Shown here: piece after piece, positions 17,799 through 29,554 of the stretch
Position numbering within the stretch: position 1 is the stretch's first letter
Layout of the letters: every line of letters begins with the position of its first letter
NCBI RefSeq assembly: GCF_023370775.1
Contig: NZ_JAMCCQ010000003.1
Span: 124,001-188,000 of the forward strand
Direction: 5' to 3'
Origin: Marivita sp. GX14005
GTDB lineage: Bacteria > Pseudomonadota > Alphaproteobacteria > Rhodobacterales > Rhodobacteraceae
Length of the DNA: 64,000 nt
Made by a program: the position numbers and the translations under genes
The notes under the pieces: model-generated
Told to the model about the DNA's origin: nothing
Seen by the model: only the letters and a program-made list of their open reading frames with translations
The model's database searches: none

Positions 17799-18956
17799 TC
17801 ACAGATCGACGATCTGGACCTGTTTGCCCTTGGCGGCAAGTCCGACGCGCCCTTCGCACAGGCGCAGCGCATCGGCGCCGAAAACCTCGCGCCGCCAGCC
17901 CCTGAGCGCGGCGATATTGCGGTCTCCCGAAGCCAACGCATCGAGATCCGACGCCGTTGCCACGAGTTTCGAGGCAACGCCCGAGGCATCCGTCTTGGCC
18001 TTGAGCAGCACGCGCAGCAGATCGGCGAGCGCCGGGTTCACCTGAACCGATTGCTTGCCATTGTCGATTTCGGGCAAGTCGTCCTTCGGCAGATCCTGCG
18101 CGCGTTGCACCGCCTCCAGAATGCCCTTGGCGATATCGCCCTTGCGCGCCTCGCGCAGCAGCAGGCGCGATTTGCCGAGATCGCTCATGTCCTTCGGTTT
18201 GGTCGAGGCCAGCTCGACCAGCGCGTCATCCTTGAACACTCGGTTGCGGGGGATGTTGCGCTCCTGCGCGTAGGATTCGCGGAACCGCGCGAGTTCGCGG
18301 ACAATGGCAAGGAAGCGCGGCGAATTGGAGCGGGTCTTGACGCGCTTCCAGGCATCTTCGGGGTGCGTCACATAGGTTTCCGGTGCCAGAAGCGTGGCGA
18401 TTTCCTCGGCCACCCATTTGTCGCGGCTTGTATCGGCCAGCTTCTTGCGCAGAAACTCGTAGATCTGCCGAAGATGCGTCACATCCGCCAGCGCATAGGC
18501 TTTCTGGCTGTCCGATAGCGGCCGGCGCGACCAGTCGGTGAAGCGCGAGGATTTGTCGAGCGGCTGTTTGGCGATCTTGCGCACCAGCGTCTCGTAGCCG
18601 GCCTGTTCGCCGAAACCGGCGACCATCGCGGCGACCTGCGTGTCGAAGAGGGGCTGCGGGATGACGCCGTGGTCGATATAGAAGATTTCCAGATCCTGTC
18701 GCGCGGCGTGGAACACCTTGACCGTGCCGGGATCGCGAAAGAGATCGAGCAGCGGCTCGAGCGACAGCTCGCCTTCCAGCGGATCGACGAGGACCGCATC
18801 GGTTTCGCCATCTCCCCGGTAGGCCAACTGGATCAGGCAGAGCTTGGAATAATAGGTCCGTTCGCGCAGGAATTCCGTATCCACGGTGATGTAATCGGTT
18901 TCGCCCGCGCGGGCGCAGAACTCGGCCAGTTCGGACGTGGTCTTTATGGTTTTCAT
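17799..18956 (-). CDS. rnd: Ribonuclease D
   Basis: A 3'-5' exoribonuclease of the DnaQ/DEDD fold acting in tRNA 3'-end trimming. Exo I is VDTEFLRERTYY (Asp and Glu metal ligands), Exo II is HAARQDLEIF and Exo III is YALADVTHLRQIYE. HRDC-type helices follow from about residue 210. At 385 aa it is of usual alphaproteobacterial length. The start ATG opens the MKTIKTTSELAEFC frame. Upstream lies purN, also on the reverse strand. Confidence 0.94.
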   Translation of the reverse strand: MKTIKTTSELAEFCARAGETDYITVDTEFLRERTYYSKLCLIQLAYRGDGETDAVLVDPLEGELSLEPLLDLFRDPGTVKVFHAARQDLEIFYIDHGVIPQPLFDTQVAAMVAGFGEQAGYETLVRKIAKQPLDKSSRFTDWSRRPLSDSQKAYALADVTHLRQIYEFLRKKLADTSRDKWVAEEIATLLAPETYVTHPEDAWKRVKTRSNSPRFLAIVRELARFRESYAQERNIPRNRVFKDDALVELASTKPKDMSDLGKSRLLLREARKGDIAKGILEAVQRAQDLPKDDLPEIDNGKQSVQVNPALADLLRVLLKAKTDASGVASKLVATASDLDALASGDRNIAALRGWRREVFGADALRLCEGRVGLAAKGKQVQIVDL

Positions 18957-19036
18957 AATGGGATCGTTCGCTCGGATATGATTTTTCGAGCTTCCCTATC
19001 GCGAAACCGGCGCAGTGAAAAGCGCGGCGCGCGGGA

Positions 19037-19630
19037 TCAGCGCAATTCGACGCGCGCCGTGTCACCGGTGGCGAAGCGCCGCAGGACCAGCGGGTAAAGC
19101 CGATGCTCTTGCACCAGCACCCGCGCGGCGAGCGTGTCGGGGGTGTCGCCGGGAAGGATCGGCACGCGCGCCTGCCCCAGGACGCGCCCGCCATCGAGTT
19201 CCGCCGTGACCTCATGCACCGAACAGCCCGCCTCGGTGTCGCCTGCCGCGATGGCGCGGGCGTGGGTGTCCAGCCCCTTGTATTTCGGCAGCAGCGAGGG
19301 GTGGATGTTGAGCATCCGCCCCCGCCAGCGGGTCACGAAACCTTCGGTCAGGACGCGCATGAATCCGGCGAGGCAGATGATGTCGGGGCTGGCTTGCTCC
19401 AGCACATGGGTCAGTTCGGCCTCGAACGCGGCGCGATCCGCGCCGAAGCGGCGGTGATCGACGACACAAGTGGAAATGCCGCGCGCGCGGGCCTTCCCCA
19501 ACCCGCCTGCATCGGGCCGGTTCGACAGCACCAGAACCGGGCGCGCGGGATGATCGCCGGTCATGTCATCAGCCAGCGCGACCATGTTTGACCCGCCGCC
19601 GGAGATCAGGATCGCGACCCGTTTGGTCAC
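19037..19630 (-). CDS. purN: Phosphoribosylglycinamide formyltransferase
   Basis: PurN formylates GAR with 10-formyl-THF in purine synthesis. The opening [10 protein letters not shown] and the catalytic core CLAGFMRVL...[16 protein letters not shown] are canonical (Asn-His pair, then the loop before the catalytic Asp). [12 protein letters not shown] and [11 protein letters not shown] complete it. 197 aa. The start is GTG at 19630, overlapping the purM stop by 4 nt (GTGA), so the two consecutive purine enzymes are translationally coupled. Confidence 0.95.
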   Translation of the reverse strand: MTKRVAILISGGGSNMVALADDMTGDHPARPVLVLSNRPDAGGLGKARARGISTCVVDHRRFGADRAAFEAELTHVLEQASPDIICLAGFMRVLTEGFVTRWRGRMLNIHPSLLPKYKGLDTHARAIAAGDTEAGCSVHEVTAELDGGRVLGQARVPILPGDTPDTLAARVLVQEHRLYPLVLRRFATGDTARVELR

Positions 19631-20673
19631 AAAAGCGTGCCGGAATAGTGGATGCCCTGCCCTTCGGTCACCGTGCCGATGCGGTGGACCGTTTCGCCGG
19701 TATCGCGCAGCAGGTTTGTCAGGGCGTCCGCGCGGTCCTCTGCGACGATGAGCACCATGCCGATGCCGCAATTGAAGGTTTTGAGCATTTCCGCCTCGTC
19801 CAGCGATCCGCTGCGCGCGAGCCAGTCGAAGACCGGCGGGGCGTCCCATGCCGACAGGTCGATCTGCGCGCCGAGGCCTTGCGGCAACACGCGCGGCAGG
19901 TTTTCCGTCAGCCCGCCGCCGGTGATATGCGCAAGCGCATGAACGCCGCCTGCGCGGATCGCCGCCAGAACCTGCGTCACATAAAGCCGCGTCGGCGTCA
20001 GCAGCGCGGCGCCGAGGCTGCCCTCGCCCCAGGGGCAATGCGCGTCCCAGCCGAGGCCGGAGACCTCGACCAGCTTGCGCACGAGGCTGTAGCCGTTGGA
20101 ATGAACGCCGCTGGAGGCAAGGCCAATGAGCACATCGCCTTCGCACACGCCCTTTGGCAGATCCGCGCCGCGCTCCATCGCGCCGACGGCAAAGCCCGCA
20201 AGATCGAAATCGCCCGCGGGATACATGCCCGGCATCTCGGCGGTCTCTCCGCCGATGAGCGCGCAGCCCGAGGCGGCGCAGCCTTCGGCGATGCCTTCGA
20301 TCACTTGCGCCGCGCTGTCGGTGTCGAGCTTGCCGGTTGCGAAATAATCGAGGAAAAACAGCGGCTCCGCGCCCTGGCACACCAGGTCGTTGACGCACAT
20401 GGCGACCAGATCGATCCCCACGCCGCCAACATGGCCGGTGTCGATGGCGATGCGCAGCTTAGTGCCGACACCATCGGTGGCCGCAACGAGGATCGGATCG
20501 CGGTAGCCCGCGCCCTTCAGATCGAAAAGCGCGCCGAAGCCGCCAAGACCGGCCATCACGCCGGGCCGCGCAGTGCGCTTTGCCGCCGGTTTGATCCGCT
20601 CGACCAGAGCGTTGCCCGCGTCGATATCGACGCCCGCCTGCCTGTAGGTGATCCCGCCAGTTTCGTCCGTCAT
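19627..20673 (-). CDS. purM: Phosphoribosylformylglycinamidine cyclo-ligase
   Basis: PurM (AIR synthetase), fifth step of purine synthesis. Motifs: [13 protein letters not shown] near the start, [39 protein letters not shown] and [13 protein letters not shown]. At 348 aa it has family length. It is upstream of and overlaps purN. The start [10 protein letters not shown] was chosen because the family match begins there and the next upstream Met would fall in the promoter of the divergent tRNA. Confidence 0.96.
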   Translation of the reverse strand: MTDETGGITYRQAGVDIDAGNALVERIKPAAKRTARPGVMAGLGGFGALFDLKGAGYRDPILVAATDGVGTKLRIAIDTGHVGGVGIDLVAMCVNDLVCQGAEPLFFLDYFATGKLDTDSAAQVIEGIAEGCAASGCALIGGETAEMPGMYPAGDFDLAGFAVGAMERGADLPKGVCEGDVLIGLASSGVHSNGYSLVRKLVEVSGLGWDAHCPWGEGSLGAALLTPTRLYVTQVLAAIRAGGVHALAHITGGGLTENLPRVLPQGLGAQIDLSAWDAPPVFDWLARSGSLDEAEMLKTFNCGIGMVLIVAEDRADALTNLLRDTGETVHRIGTVTEGQGIHYSGTLL

Positions 20674-20746
20674 CGCGCCACCTTTCGAAAGTTGCGCAGC
20701 CCTTAGCGCAGCGGCGCGGGCAAGTCCATCGCCGCGCCCGGCCCTC

Positions 20747-20774
20747 TTGACGCGCGCGGGCACTCTGCTAGGGA
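20747..20774 (+). promoter_or_regulatory. Probable tRNA-Ile promoter
   Basis: TTGACG, 16-nt spacer, TAGGGA, ending 12 nt before the first base of the tRNA. Sequence match only. Confidence 0.45.
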
Positions 20775-20786
20775 AACGGGCATGGC

Positions 20787-20863
20787 GGGCCTGTAGCTCA
20801 ATTGGTTAGAGCAGAGCGCTCATAACGCTTTGGTTGCGGGTTCAAGTCCTGCCGGGCCTACCA
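20787..20863 (+). tRNA. tRNA with CAT anticodon, probably tRNA-Ile2
   Basis: A 77-nt cloverleaf with encoded CCA. The acceptor GGGCCTG pairs with CGGGCCT, followed by discriminator A and CCA. The anticodon stem is GAGCG/CGCTT with loop CTCATAA, and the T-stem GCGGG/CCTGC flanks TTCAAGT. Anticodon CAT is read as Met or, after TilS lysidine modification, as Ile(AUA). The acceptor sequence and absence of initiator features favour Ile2, as its 5' end matches the GGGCCTG typical of alphaproteobacterial tRNA-Ile. A methionine elongator is the alternative. Confidence 0.9.
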
Positions 20864-20875
20864 TTTTCGCCGATT

Positions 20876-21580
20876 TCACGCGTCCTGCCGCGTGGCGCGC
20901 CATGCCAGCGCATCGGCGATCAGCTTCGGCACATCGGGGTGGAGTCCGATGGGATCGAGCACGGTGCCGGTGAACCGGGCCGCCTCCACGGCTTCGGGCA
21001 GATCATCGAGCACATGGCCGCGCCGTGCGGCGAAGAACGGCAGGCAGATCGCGGTCTCGTCCAGCCCGGTGAGGGCCGATTCGAGCGACGGCTCCTCCTC
21101 GACATAGCCGCAGCGGATGGAGCGCGGGTTCAGGTCCGCCGCCACCTTGTCGGCGAAAGCCTCCGTGGCCTGCGACACGCGGCGCGATTTCCCCGATCCG
21201 TGACCGGCGATGACGAGATCGGTTTCCTGCGGCGAGCGCCCGTTGGACGCCGCGACCTCGCGCACCCAGCGCGCCGCCAGCGCCGGCAGGGTGCAATCCA
21301 TGCCGAAGCTGGGAAGCTGCGGGCCTGCCCCGGGCGCGAGGCGTTTGGGCAGTTGGACTTGCGTGAACCAGCCATCGGCCATGAACAGCGGGTAGATCAT
21401 CGCGCCGGGGCGCGCCGCGCTCGCCTCTTCCATGCGGCCCGGCGCGGCGAGGGTCACGCCCTCGATCCGCGCCCGCGGAACGTGCCGCGCCACCGCCTCG
21501 GCAAGCAGCTTGATTTCAGCCTCGCCGGTTTCGGGATCGGAAGGCTGGCCGTGGCTGACGATGATCGCGTCGAAGGACAT
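20876..21580 (-). CDS. CbiX/SirB-type chelatase-like protein
   Basis: A 234-residue protein with the two-lobed CbiX fold. The N-terminal half opens FDAIIVSHGQPSDPETG (metal-ligand His10) with IYPLFMADGWFT. The second half has DLVIAGHGSGKS and ICLPFFAARRGHV. The paired His motifs suggest a class II chelatase or sirohydrochlorin cobalt/ferrochelatase relative. No cobalamin or siroheme genes are adjacent, so the substrate is open. Confidence 0.75.
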   Translation of the reverse strand: MSFDAIIVSHGQPSDPETGEAEIKLLAEAVARHVPRARIEGVTLAAPGRMEEASAARPGAMIYPLFMADGWFTQVQLPKRLAPGAGPQLPSFGMDCTLPALAARWVREVAASNGRSPQETDLVIAGHGSGKSRRVSQATEAFADKVAADLNPRSIRCGYVEEEPSLESALTGLDETAICLPFFAARRGHVLDDLPEAVEAARFTGTVLDPIGLHPDVPKLIADALAWRATRQDA

Positions 21581-21612
21581 GGGAAGGCTCGCTTTCGTGG
21601 TTTGGACGGAAC

Positions 21613-22380
21613 TTAGCGCGGCGCCATGCGGATGGCACCATCGAGGCGAATCACCTCCCCGTTCAGCATCGGGTTTTCGACGATATGTCGCACCAGCTGC
21701 GCGAATTCCGGCGCGGCGCCCAGCCGCGAGGGGAACGGCACCTGCGCGCCGAGGCTGTCCTGCACCTCCTGCGGCAATGCTTCGAGCATCGGCGTGCGGA
21801 AAAGCCCCGGCGCGATGGCGCAGACGCGGATGCCGGTTTGCGCCAGATCGCGCGCCATCGGCAGCGTCATGCCCGCCACGCCAGCCTTGGAGGCGGCATA
21901 GGCGATCTGGCCGACCTGCCCTTCATAGGCGGCGACCGAGGCGGTGTTGACGATGACGCCGCGCGTGCCGTCCGCATCGAGCGGGTCGTTCCGCGCCATC
22001 ATCGCGGCGGCCTGGCTGGCGACGTTGAACGTGCCGATCAGGTTGACCCCGATTGTTTTGGCGAAGAGCGCGGGATCATGCGCCGCGCCTTTCGAGACGG
22101 TCTTGGCAGCGGGCGCGAGCCCGGCGCAGTTGACGGCGATGTGCAGCGCGCCCCGCTCATCCGCGATCCGCTCCAGCGCGGCGCGGACGGCTCCGGCATC
22201 GCTGACATCGGTTTCGATGAACGTGCCGCGCAGGGCATTGGCGCGCTCCTCCCCGGCCGCCCTGTCACGATCCAGAAGCACCACATGCGCGCCCGCGCCG
22301 GCGAGCATCTCGGCCGTCGCCGCGCCAAGCCCCGACGCGCCTCCGGTCACCAGCGCGACCGTGTCCGATCCGATCTTCAT
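21613..22380 (-). CDS. Short-chain dehydrogenase, probable 3-hydroxyacyl-CoA dehydrogenase type
   Basis: A 255-residue SDR. The NAD-binding motif is TGGASGLGAATAE (TGxxxGxG), with DVSD and NCAG following. The catalytic Ser is in NTASVAAYEG and YAASKAG is the YxxxK pair. The insertion around NDPLDADGTRGVIVNTASVAA and the ending MLNGEVIRLDGAIRM resemble the HSD10/type II 3-hydroxyacyl-CoA dehydrogenase subgroup, which acts on branched short-chain hydroxyacyl-CoAs. That would suit the acyl-CoA metabolism in the window, but this gene stands alone. Confidence 0.85.
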   Translation of the reverse strand: MKIGSDTVALVTGGASGLGAATAEMLAGAGAHVVLLDRDRAAGEERANALRGTFIETDVSDAGAVRAALERIADERGALHIAVNCAGLAPAAKTVSKGAAHDPALFAKTIGVNLIGTFNVASQAAAMMARNDPLDADGTRGVIVNTASVAAYEGQVGQIAYAASKAGVAGMTLPMARDLAQTGIRVCAIAPGLFRTPMLEALPQEVQDSLGAQVPFPSRLGAAPEFAQLVRHIVENPMLNGEVIRLDGAIRMAPR

Positions 22381-22521
22381 CGCAGTTCCTCCCCGTTATT
22401 GTCGCCTGTCATATGCCCGCCCGCGCCGCGCTTGCAAGCCGGGGCTTTGACACGCGATTCCGAAATCGCGTATCAAGTGCCTTCGAAGGCGCTTGGCGCC
22501 CAGGTTTCAGACGTGGTTTCA

Positions 22522-23442
22522 GTGGCAAAGAAGAACAAACGGCCCCCCGGCGGTTGGCAGGACTGGCTGACGGATCGCCTTTTGCGCGCCGCGATTTGGG
22601 GCGCCCTGCGCCTGCCCCTTCGGGCGCGGCTTTGGCTGATGGGGCGGTTGGTGCGGCATCTCTTGGCGCCGCTGGCGGGCTACCGTAAGCGGGCGATGGA
22701 CAATCTGGCCCATATCTGGCCGGACATGCCCGAGGCCAAGCGCCGGCGGATCGCCGATCTGGTGGCCGACAATGCCGGACGCACGATGATCGATAATTAC
22801 GATCCCGAAGGGCTTATGGCCCGAATGGAGACTGCGCCGATCACCGGTGCGGGCGTCGCTGAGATCGAAAAGGCCCGCGCCGAGGGGCGGCCCGTGCTCT
22901 TCGTGACCGGCCATTTCGGCAATTTCGAAGCGCCGCGCGCGGCGCTGGTGGCGCGGGGATACCGGATCGGCGGGCTATACCGCCCCATGGCCAACCCCTT
23001 CTTCAACGCCCACTACGCCGCCAATATGCACGCGCTGTCCGATCCGGTCTTCGAACAGGGGAGGCGCGGAACGATGGGCCTGATCCGCCATATTCGCGGC
23101 GGCGGCATGGGCGTGCTGCTGTTCGATGTCTATGACAGCGCGGGCGTGCCGATCGATTTCATGGGCCAACCCGCTCCGACCTTGACCTCGGCGGCCGATA
23201 TCGCGATCAAGACCGGCGCGCTGCTGGTGCCGTTCTTCGGCATCCGCAAACCCGACGGCATTTCTTTCGAGGCGGTGTTCGAAGCGCCCGTGCCGCATGG
23301 CGACCCGGCGGAAATGATGCGCGAGGTGACGCGGCGGCTCGAGGCCCAGATCCGCGCCCATCCCGAACAATGGTTCTGGATTCACCGCCGCTGGAAACCG
23401 CGCCGTCAGCGCAAGCGGGCGGCGGCGAAGATGGGGCCGTGA
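22522..23442 (+). CDS. LpxL/HtrB-type lysophospholipid or lipid A acyltransferase
   Basis: A 306-residue inner-membrane acyltransferase of the LpxL/LpxM family, which adds secondary acyl chains to lipid A. The catalytic motif is HFGNFE (H-x4-E), preceded by VLFVTG, and the C-terminal QWFWIHRRWKPR is highly typical. There is an N-terminal hydrophobic segment. The start is probably GTG at 22522 (VAKKNKRPPGG); an in-frame GTG three codons upstream is possible. Its last 37 nt overlap the convergent DUF1223 gene, an unusually long antisense overlap. Confidence 0.88.
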   Translation: MAKKNKRPPGGWQDWLTDRLLRAAIWGALRLPLRARLWLMGRLVRHLLAPLAGYRKRAMDNLAHIWPDMPEAKRRRIADLVADNAGRTMIDNYDPEGLMARMETAPITGAGVAEIEKARAEGRPVLFVTGHFGNFEAPRAALVARGYRIGGLYRPMANPFFNAHYAANMHALSDPVFEQGRRGTMGLIRHIRGGGMGVLLFDVYDSAGVPIDFMGQPAPTLTSAADIAIKTGALLVPFFGIRKPDGISFEAVFEAPVPHGDPAEMMREVTRRLEAQIRAHPEQWFWIHRRWKPRRQRKRAAAKMGP

Positions 23443-24104
23443 TTCTTGGCCTGCACCAGAACGACGATGGGCTGATCGCCAGAGATCGGAACCGACAGGG
23501 ACAGATCGTCCAGACCGTTCCAATCGCCGATATCGTGCCATTCCGTGACGATATGGGTATAGGTGATGGATTTGCCCGCATTCTCGCCGCGCGGAATGTC
23601 CACGGTCTGGCTGGGGATATAGCGCAGCACGAACACATCGGCGTCGGGCAATCCGCCATTCGCCGGGGCCGCCACAGACAGCGCGCCGCCCGATCGCGTC
23701 AGATCGAGCGAGACCGGGAGGCCGCGCTCGGCCTGCGCCTGCACCAGATCGGCCACCTCCAGCGGGCGGTTGCCGACCACATCGGCGGTGCCGTTCACAA
23801 CCATCTGCGGCGTGTAGATCGAACGATTACCGAAGGCGCGCGCATAGCCCTTCTGGCGCTTCGTAAAGGCGGAGTGGGCAAACTTGTCCTTCCAGCCGAT
23901 GTAATCCCAGTAATCGACATGCAGCGCGAGCGCGATCACGTTCTCCTTCGCACCCAGATGCGCCAGCATCTCGTCCGCCGAGGGACAGGAGGAGCAGCCC
24001 TGCGAGGTGAAAAGCTCGACCACCACCGGCGTGTCGCCTGCGCGCAACTGCGCCCCGCCCATGCCAAGCGTCAGAGCCATCATTGCCGCAAGGATCGTCC
24101 TCAT
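23406..24104 (-). CDS. DUF1223 secreted thioredoxin-like protein
   Basis: A 232-residue protein with a signal peptide (about 1-22). A thioredoxin-like domain opens VVVELFTSQGCSSCPSADE, holding a CxxC pair, followed by LALHVDYWDYIGWKD and YTPQMVVNG with the cis-Pro position. This is the DUF1223 pattern; members are exported and presumed redox-active. The start ATG at 24104 was chosen because the signal peptide begins there. The 3' end overlaps the acyltransferase gene on the other strand. Confidence 0.85.
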   Translation of the reverse strand: MRTILAAMMALTLGMGGAQLRAGDTPVVVELFTSQGCSSCPSADEMLAHLGAKENVIALALHVDYWDYIGWKDKFAHSAFTKRQKGYARAFGNRSIYTPQMVVNGTADVVGNRPLEVADLVQAQAERGLPVSLDLTRSGGALSVAAPANGGLPDADVFVLRYIPSQTVDIPRGENAGKSITYTHIVTEWHDIGDWNGLDDLSLSVPISGDQPIVVLVQAKNHGPIFAAARLR

Positions 24105-24330
24105 GCCGTCCGTGTCCCGTCCCGTTTCGCCCAAGCAGACTTAGCCAGAGCGCGCTGAAATAACCAATCAAGGTTTTGCGAGAGCCTGCGAACTGCGCGA
24201 CGAACGATGCATCGGCGAAATTGTGTGCAATAGTATACCAAAATCGCCGCACCCCCCTTGATCGGCGCGGGGGCATGAGGCACATAGCTGGCAGATCGCC
24301 CTTTTATCCATAGCTTTGAGGAGCCCTGTC

Positions 24331-27120
<2,790 letters not shown>

Positions 27121-27143
27121 TCCGCGCCACAACTCGAAACGTC

Positions 27144-27173
27144 AAAGGCGGGCCGCGCGGCTCGCCTTTTTCT
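27144..27173 (+). terminator. Intrinsic terminator of acnA
   Basis: AAAGGCGGGCC-GCGC-GGCTCGCCTTT forms an 11-bp stem with one G-T pair, followed by TTTTC, 24 nt after the acnA stop. Classic Rho-independent form. Confidence 0.85.
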
Positions 27174-27312
27174 TTGGAACCGCGCGGGGCGTTGGTGGTT
27201 CATCCTGTCGCAGGACGATCCTGTCGCATGTGACAGACTGCCCTCTTCGCATAGCCTGCGTCAACAGGCATGAAAGGTTCGTCAAACCCGACAAAAATAT
27301 ACAGGTATTATC

Positions 27313-27414
27313 GTGAAACTTTTGACACTCATCCAGACGGCAGCCCTGCTGCTGATCGCAGGCGCAAGCGTCCTTGCGGCGACGCCGGATCCGGCTTTGC
27401 TGATCCTGCATTGA
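27313..27414 (+). CDS. Possible 33-aa secreted or membrane peptide
   Basis: A GTG-initiated frame of 33 codons: positively charged start (VKLLTL), a hydrophobic core AALLLIAGASVLAA, then a short tail ending in LILH. It looks like a signal peptide with almost nothing after it. AGG lies about 7 nt before the GTG. It runs to within 10 bp of the convergent ccmG stop. Coding status rests only on the shape of the peptide, and it could be chance. Confidence 0.35.
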   Translation: MKLLTLIQTAALLLIAGASVLAATPDPALLILH

Positions 27415-27423
27415 GGCGCGTGG

Positions 27424-27963
27424 CTACTTGACCATCGCCTGTTCGAGGGCCGGCAGGAACCGTTGCTCGTAATCGGACCCCACCAATGGCCCCGCGAAAC
27501 GGTAAAGCACCGTTCCATCCCCATCGACGATGAATGTCTCCGGCGGCGCGGTCACGCCCCAGTCGATCGACGTGCGCCCTTTCGGATCGAAGGGAACGGC
27601 GGCGAAGGGGTTGCCCTCGTCTTTCAGATAGCCCGTCGCATTGGCGACCTGATCGCGGATATTCACGCCGACGATCTCCATGCCCTCGGCCTGCATTTCC
27701 AGCAGCTTGGGGTGTTCGGCGCGGCAGGGCGGGCACCAGCTGGCCCAGAAATTGACCAGCGTCACCTCTCCGTCGCCCAGCATATCAGGCGTGAAGGCGG
27801 CGTAGCCGGGAAGCGGCTCTTGCGTGATCTCAGGCGCGGGTTGCCCCACACGAGTCGAAGGCAGGCCCTGCGGATCCTCGCGAAACATGCCGACATAAGC
27901 CAGCACGGCGAACGCGCCGAAGATCACCGGGGGCAGCACCATCAGCGGCGAAACCCTAGCCAC
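27424..27963 (-). CDS. ccmG: Cytochrome c biogenesis thiol:disulfide protein (DsbE/HelX type)
   Basis: CcmG reduces the heme-binding cysteines of apocytochrome c in the periplasm. 179 aa with an N-terminal membrane anchor (about 7-25) and a thioredoxin fold. The active site is NFWASWCPPCRAEHP, the acidic insertion lies before it, and GVTAPPETFIVD holds the cis-Pro. The start is GTG at 27963 with GGAGGGG about 6 nt upstream, overlapping the ccmD stop by 8 nt. Last gene of ccmABCDG. Confidence 0.94.
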   Translation of the reverse strand: MARVSPLMVLPPVIFGAFAVLAYVGMFREDPQGLPSTRVGQPAPEITQEPLPGYAAFTPDMLGDGEVTLVNFWASWCPPCRAEHPKLLEMQAEGMEIVGVNIRDQVANATGYLKDEGNPFAAVPFDPKGRTSIDWGVTAPPETFIVDGDGTVLYRFAGPLVGSDYEQRFLPALEQAMVK

Positions 27964-28114
27964 GTTTTCCCCTCCGCTGTTCAACCTCGTCGAGTGCCGT
28001 GCGCACCTTGCGCGCCCGGCGCAGGCTGACGAAGACCACCGCGCAGAGCAGCAGCAGCGTCACGCCATAGGAACTGAGCACCTCGAAGGCGTATTTCCCG
28101 AGATCCGGCATCAT
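27956..28114 (-). CDS. ccmD: Heme exporter protein D
   Basis: A 52-residue single-helix protein (MMPDLGKYAFEV, then a membrane segment LLLLCAVVFVSLRRARK with positive flank). It matches CcmD/HelD, which helps release holo-CcmE from the CcmABC complex. Start and stop overlap ccmC and ccmG respectively. Identification leans on position as much as sequence, since CcmD proteins are small and divergent. Confidence 0.88.
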   Translation of the reverse strand: MMPDLGKYAFEVLSSYGVTLLLLCAVVFVSLRRARKVRTALDEVEQRRGKRG

Positions 28115-28839
28115 GCCTGCCCCTCCCGCGCCAGCAAGGCGCGCGTCCGGCGGGCGCGAATTTCGGTCTGCGTGCGCAGGAAGACCAGCGCTATGAACAG
28201 CAGGACGAACCCCGCGATGCAGACCAGCAGAGGATACCAGAACACGTCCGAAATGTTCTCCTCGGCATCGAGGCTGAGCGTCGCGCCCTGGTGCAGGCCC
28301 TGGTTCCAGAAATTGACCGCATAGCGGCTGAGCACCGCAAAGACCGAGCCAACGAGGCACAGGATCGATGTCAGGTCGGCGGCGGTGTCGTCATTTTCGA
28401 TCGCCTCCCACAAAGCCATGTAGCCGAGATAGAAGAGGAACAGGATCAAAAAGGAGGTCAGGCGCGGATCCCATGCCCACCACGTGCCCCACATCGGCTG
28501 CCCCCAGAAGGCGCCGGTGGCCAGCGCGATCAGCGTCATCACCGCGCCGACCGGCGCAGCCGCGCGTGCGGCGAGGGCGGAGACGTGATGCCGCCGCACA
28601 ATCCAGATGAGCGAGGCGACAAGCATCATCATCCAGGCATTGATCGCCATCAGCGCGGACGGCACATGCAGATAGATGATCTTGACGGTGGAGCCCTGGC
28701 GGTAATCGTCCGGCGTCAGGAAGAACCCCCAGACGAGGCCGATGACGAGACAGGCCACCGCCGCGATCCAGAGCCACGGCAGCAGCTTGTCCGTCGTGCG
28801 GATGAATTTGACGGGGTTTGCGTATTCCCAAAGCGACAT
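28111..28839 (-). CDS. ccmC: Heme exporter protein C
   Basis: CcmC, the heme-handling membrane protein that loads heme onto CcmE. 242 aa with six hydrophobic segments. The periplasmic tryptophan-rich motif GTWWAWDPRLTS is present, together with the flanking histidines in IIYLHVPSA and in NQGLHQGATLS. The length and gene order place it in the cytochrome c maturation system I. Confidence 0.95.
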   Translation of the reverse strand: MSLWEYANPVKFIRTTDKLLPWLWIAAVACLVIGLVWGFFLTPDDYRQGSTVKIIYLHVPSALMAINAWMMMLVASLIWIVRRHHVSALAARAAAPVGAVMTLIALATGAFWGQPMWGTWWAWDPRLTSFLILFLFYLGYMALWEAIENDDTAADLTSILCLVGSVFAVLSRYAVNFWNQGLHQGATLSLDAEENISDVFWYPLLVCIAGFVLLFIALVFLRTQTEIRARRTRALLAREGQA

Positions 28840-28897
28840 GGCCGTCAGGTAGGCTCTTTTCCGGGCGGCTTCAATTCAAAAAGCCGCATGAGACGCG

Positions 28898-29554
28898 TTA
28901 TCGCAGGTTGATCCTCAGCACCGCAGCGCTGGCGAAGGGCAAAAGCGCGATGACCCCGAAACTGATCCCCGCCAGAAGCAGCAGCGGTGTCTGAACCGTC
29001 AGCCCTTCGGCCCCGCGCCGCGCCACTTCGGCACCGAAGATCAATGTCGGCACATAGAGCGGCAGAACGAGCAGCGACATGAGCAGCCCGCCGCGCTTGA
29101 GTCCGACGGTGAGAGATGCGCCGAAAGTGCCGATGACGCTGAGCGCGGGGGTGCCGACGGCAAGGCTGATGAGAACCCATTGATAGGCCGGAAGCGGCAG
29201 CGACAGCAGCACGCCCAGAACCGGTGCCGCAAGAACCAGCGGAAGGCCCGTGGTGATCCAGTGGGCCAGCGCCTTGACGGTCACGATACTTTCCACCGGC
29301 AGGGGCGCGGTTGCCAGCAGGTCGAGCGATCCGTCCTCCCAATCGAGCGCAAGGATGCGGTCGAGCGACAGGAGGCAGGCCAGAAGCGCGCCGATCCACA
29401 GGATGCCGGGCGCAATTCGCGCCAGCAGTTCGGTTTGCGGCCCGACGCCAAAAGGCACCAGAACCGTGACGATCAGGAAGAACGCAAGCCCCAGCCCGAA
29501 GCCGCCGCCCGCGCGAACCGAAAGGATGAGATCGCGGTAAAGAAGCGCTTTCAT
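28898..29554 (-). CDS. ccmB: Heme exporter protein B
   Basis: The membrane subunit of the CcmAB ATPase module that drives release of heme-loaded CcmE. 218 aa, six hydrophobic segments, opening [16 protein letters not shown] and with the conserved [17 protein letters not shown] near residue 65. The start overlaps the ccmA stop by 4 nt. A gap of 58 bp separates it from ccmC. Confidence 0.93.
   Translation of the reverse strand: MKALLYRDLILSVRAGGGFGLGLAFFLIVTVLVPFGVGPQTELLARIAPGILWIGALLACLLSLDRILALDWEDGSLDLLATAPLPVESIVTVKALAHWITTGLPLVLAAPVLGVLLSLPLPAYQWVLISLAVGTPALSVIGTFGASLTVGLKRGGLLMSLLVLPLYVPTLIFGAEVARRGAEGLTVQTPLLLLAGISFGVIALLPFASAAVLRINLR

Larger units (their letters stand above)
27121..27423. 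other. acnA-ccmG intergenic region, 303 bp
   Basis: Holds the acnA terminator (27144-27173) and a possible 33-codon peptide gene (27313-27414). Between them lies an AT-richer stretch without recognised motifs. Confidence 0.6.

Noticed and set aside
20787-20863. Integration site at the tRNA-Ile gene
   Set aside because: No integrase gene, direct repeat of the tRNA 3' end or foreign block follows it; the next gene is core-like.
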